A stretch of 6,565 nt of DNA, from positions 1 to 6,565 of the forward strand of contig JAGCAV010000248.1 in NCBI GenBank assembly GCA_017652545.1, written 5' to 3'. This document shows, one piece after another, positions 5,262-6,565 of this stretch (the stretch's first letter is position 1; the number at the start of each line of letters is the position of its first letter). The position numbers and the translations under genes are program-made. A model generated the notes under the pieces. That model did no database searches and was not told the DNA's origin. It saw nothing but the letters and a program-made list of their open reading frames with translations. This DNA is from Lachnospiraceae bacterium. GTDB taxonomy: Bacteria; Bacillota_A; Clostridia; Lachnospirales; Lachnospiraceae.

Positions 5262-6026
5262 TTGAAGATCGCAGTAACCGGAAAGGGAGGCGTGGGCAAG
5301 ACCACCTTCGCCTCAACGCTGGCAAGATTATACGCACAGGAAGGAAGAAGTGTGCTGGCGGCGGATGTTGATCCCGACGCGAACCTGGGCCTGGCTCTCG
5401 GTTTCCCGGAGCAGGAACTGGAGGAGATCGTACCGATCTCCAAAATGCGCAAGCTCGTGGAAGAGAGGACAGAAGCGGATGCCTTCAACAGGATGTTCCG
5501 CCTGAACCCGAAAGTGGATGACATTCCGGACCGGTTTGCCAGGGAGTGCAACGGCGTCAAGCTGCTGGTTCTGGGAACCGTAGAGACCGCCGGAAGCGGA
5601 TGCGTTTGTCCCGAGCATGTGATGCTCAAGCGCATCATCTCGCATCTGGTGCTTCGAAGCAGCGACGTTGTGATCCTGGATATGGAAGCGGGACTGGAGC
5701 ACCTGGCCCGCGGAACGACAGCAGGGATGGACCAGTTCGTGGTCGTGATCGAACCCGGCGCCCGTTCCGTTCAGACCTACCGCAATGTCAAGCGCCTGGC
5801 GATGGAGCTGGGTGTGAAACAGGTCGGTGTGGTGGCCAATAAGGTGCGCACGAAAGAAGACGAGGCGTTCATCAGGGAGAGGATCCCCGAGGAGGATCTG
5901 CTGGGCATGATCCACTGGAGCAATCTGGTGATCGATGCCGACAGGCAGGGCATGTCTCCCTTCGATTTCAGTCCTGAAGCGGTCGAAGAGATCAGGATGA
6001 TCAAGGATAAAATGGAAACCATTTGA
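5262..6026 (+). CDS. acsF: AcsF/CooC-type nickel-insertion ATPase
   Basis: This is a second MinD-like ATPase of the CooC/AcsF family, 254 residues, probably inserting nickel into acetyl-CoA synthase or the CODH/ACS complex. Residues 1-15 read into a deviant Walker A GKGGVGKTT (7-15). A DVDPDANLG switch lies at 35-43, the nickel-binding Cys114-Val-Cys116 lies in GSGCVCPEHV, and a Walker B-like ILDMEAGLEHLARG at 138-151. The start is TTG, supported by a ribosome binding site and by the fact that translation from there gives the short family N-terminus before the P-loop. It begins 12 bases after cooS and precedes acsB, an order seen in other acetogens (acsA, cooC/acsF, acsB). The CxC context (GCVCPE) differs from that of the upstream CooC (GCYCYV), which hints at a different client. 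Family membership is firm; the client, and so the acsF symbol, is inferred from position. Confidence 0.88.
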   Translation: MKIAVTGKGGVGKTTFASTLARLYAQEGRSVLAADVDPDANLGLALGFPEQELEEIVPISKMRKLVEERTEADAFNRMFRLNPKVDDIPDRFARECNGVKLLVLGTVETAGSGCVCPEHVMLKRIISHLVLRSSDVVILDMEAGLEHLARGTTAGMDQFVVVIEPGARSVQTYRNVKRLAMELGVKQVGVVANKVRTKEDEAFIRERIPEEDLLGMIHWSNLVIDADRQGMSPFDFSPEAVEEIRMIKDKMETI

Positions 6027-6030
6027 TGGT

Positions 6031-6037
6031 GGGAGGT
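6031..6037 (+). promoter_or_regulatory. Ribosome binding site of acsB
   Basis: GGGAGGT is strong. Its GGAGG core (6032-6036) is only two bases from the in-frame ATG at 6039, but eight bases from the in-frame TTG at 6045. This favours the TTG as the true start. Confidence 0.65.
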
Positions 6038-6044
6038 AATGACA

Positions 6045-6565
6045 TTGACTTTATTTGATCTGATATTTAATGGGAATGATACCGTATATGCGCGTGCTGA
6101 GCGGGAAGTAAACGAAGCCATCGCGAAATACGGTGAGGATAAGGCGGTCTCTTTCCCGGGTACCGCATATTCGCTTCCGTTCTATTACGGAATGACGGGC
6201 GTCAGGATCGGAAACCTGCGTGAGGTGAAGGCAGGTCTCGAATACGCAAAGTCCCTGATGACCAGAAATAAAAGAACGACCGACATTTTCAACAGCGGCA
6301 TTGCCACAGGCATTTGCGCCGAATTTATCGAAGTTCTGAAATACATTGACAATGACAGCCCGTACGAGGAGCCCTATGTCGGCCACCTGACGGACGCTTA
6401 TGTTCGTGAGCAGGGCGTTCCGCTTGTCACAAAGGATATCCCGGGCGTGCCGGTCATCCTTGGCAAGGCACCCAGCGCCGAAGAGGCTGTCGAACTGGTG
6501 AAGTCCTACCAGGCACAGGGCATGCTGATCGCCCTGGTCGGCGATGTGATCAAGCAGGTCAAGGA
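6045..6565 (+). CDS. acsB: Acetyl-CoA synthase AcsB, N-terminal part (cut by window end)
   Basis: AcsB condenses CO from CODH, a methyl group from the corrinoid protein and CoA into acetyl-CoA at a Ni-Ni-[4Fe-4S] A-cluster. Only the first 173 codons are present, part of the N-terminal domain that contacts CODH and forms the CO tunnel; the A-cluster cysteines lie in the missing C-terminal part of a protein of roughly 700 residues. Recognition rests on MTLFDLIFNG (1-10), FPGTAYSLP (37-45), a helix around IATGICAEFIEVLKY (86-100), YVGHLTD (111-117) and GVPLVTKDIPGVPVILG (124-140), which resemble AcsB of clostridial acetogens from memory. Starting at the TTG gives the short N-terminus typical of that group and proper ribosome binding site spacing; the ATG at 6039 would add two residues. 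It begins 18 bases after the preceding ATPase gene and is clearly in the same operon. Confidence 0.93.
   Translation, partial: MTLFDLIFNGNDTVYARAEREVNEAIAKYGEDKAVSFPGTAYSLPFYYGMTGVRIGNLREVKAGLEYAKSLMTRNKRTTDIFNSGIATGICAEFIEVLKYIDNDSPYEEPYVGHLTDAYVREQGVPLVTKDIPGVPVILGKAPSAEEAVELVKSYQAQGMLIALVGDVIKQVK

Noticed and set aside
1..6565. CRISPR arrays, insertion sequences, tRNA or rRNA genes
   Set aside because: No regularly spaced repeats, transposase-like products, terminal inverted repeats or cloverleaf and CCA-end patterns were seen.

Overview
The window looks like chromosomal DNA of an anaerobic, moderately GC-rich clostridial acetogen (Bacillota, perhaps Lachnospiraceae- or Eubacteriaceae-like). 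This rests on the gene content: a Wood-Ljungdahl carbonyl-branch cluster (methylene-THF reductase, CO dehydrogenase, acetyl-CoA synthase and nickel maturation factors), strong AGGAGG ribosome binding sites, and some TTG starts. No species can be named from sequence alone. All recognised genes are on the + strand.

Layout. Bases 1-184 hold a stem-loop at the left edge and the leader of rlmH. rlmH (185-664), a 23S rRNA pseudouridine methyltransferase, is a housekeeping gene unrelated to the rest. It is followed by a rho-independent terminator (763-794). A promoter with an extended -10 element (793-821) starts inside the T-tract of that terminator. An 18-bp near-palindrome (841-858) lies just after the predicted transcription start and closely matches the clostridial operator of the redox repressor Rex. 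From there a probable operon runs to the right edge: a His/Cys-rich putative metal-binding protein (881-1261), a CooT-family nickel protein (1268-1453), metF (1529-2461), cooC (2466-3239), the CO dehydrogenase gene cooS/acsA (3357-5249), a second CooC/AcsF-type ATPase (5262-6026) and the first 173 codons of acetyl-CoA synthase acsB (6045 onward, cut by the window end).

How the genes work together. MetF makes methyl-THF. CODH reduces CO2 to CO at a Ni-Fe-S C-cluster. ACS joins CO, the methyl group and CoA at its Ni-Ni-[4Fe-4S] A-cluster. The two P-loop ATPases, CooT and probably the His/Cys-rich protein supply and insert nickel for the two metalloenzymes. If the Rex site is real, high NADH/NAD+ would derepress the operon, which suits a pathway that disposes of reducing equivalents. 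The most unusual points are the His/Cys-rich protein with cysteines every eight residues beside cooT, the candidate Rex operator at the head of the operon, and metF placed among nickel and CODH genes with no adjacent metV.
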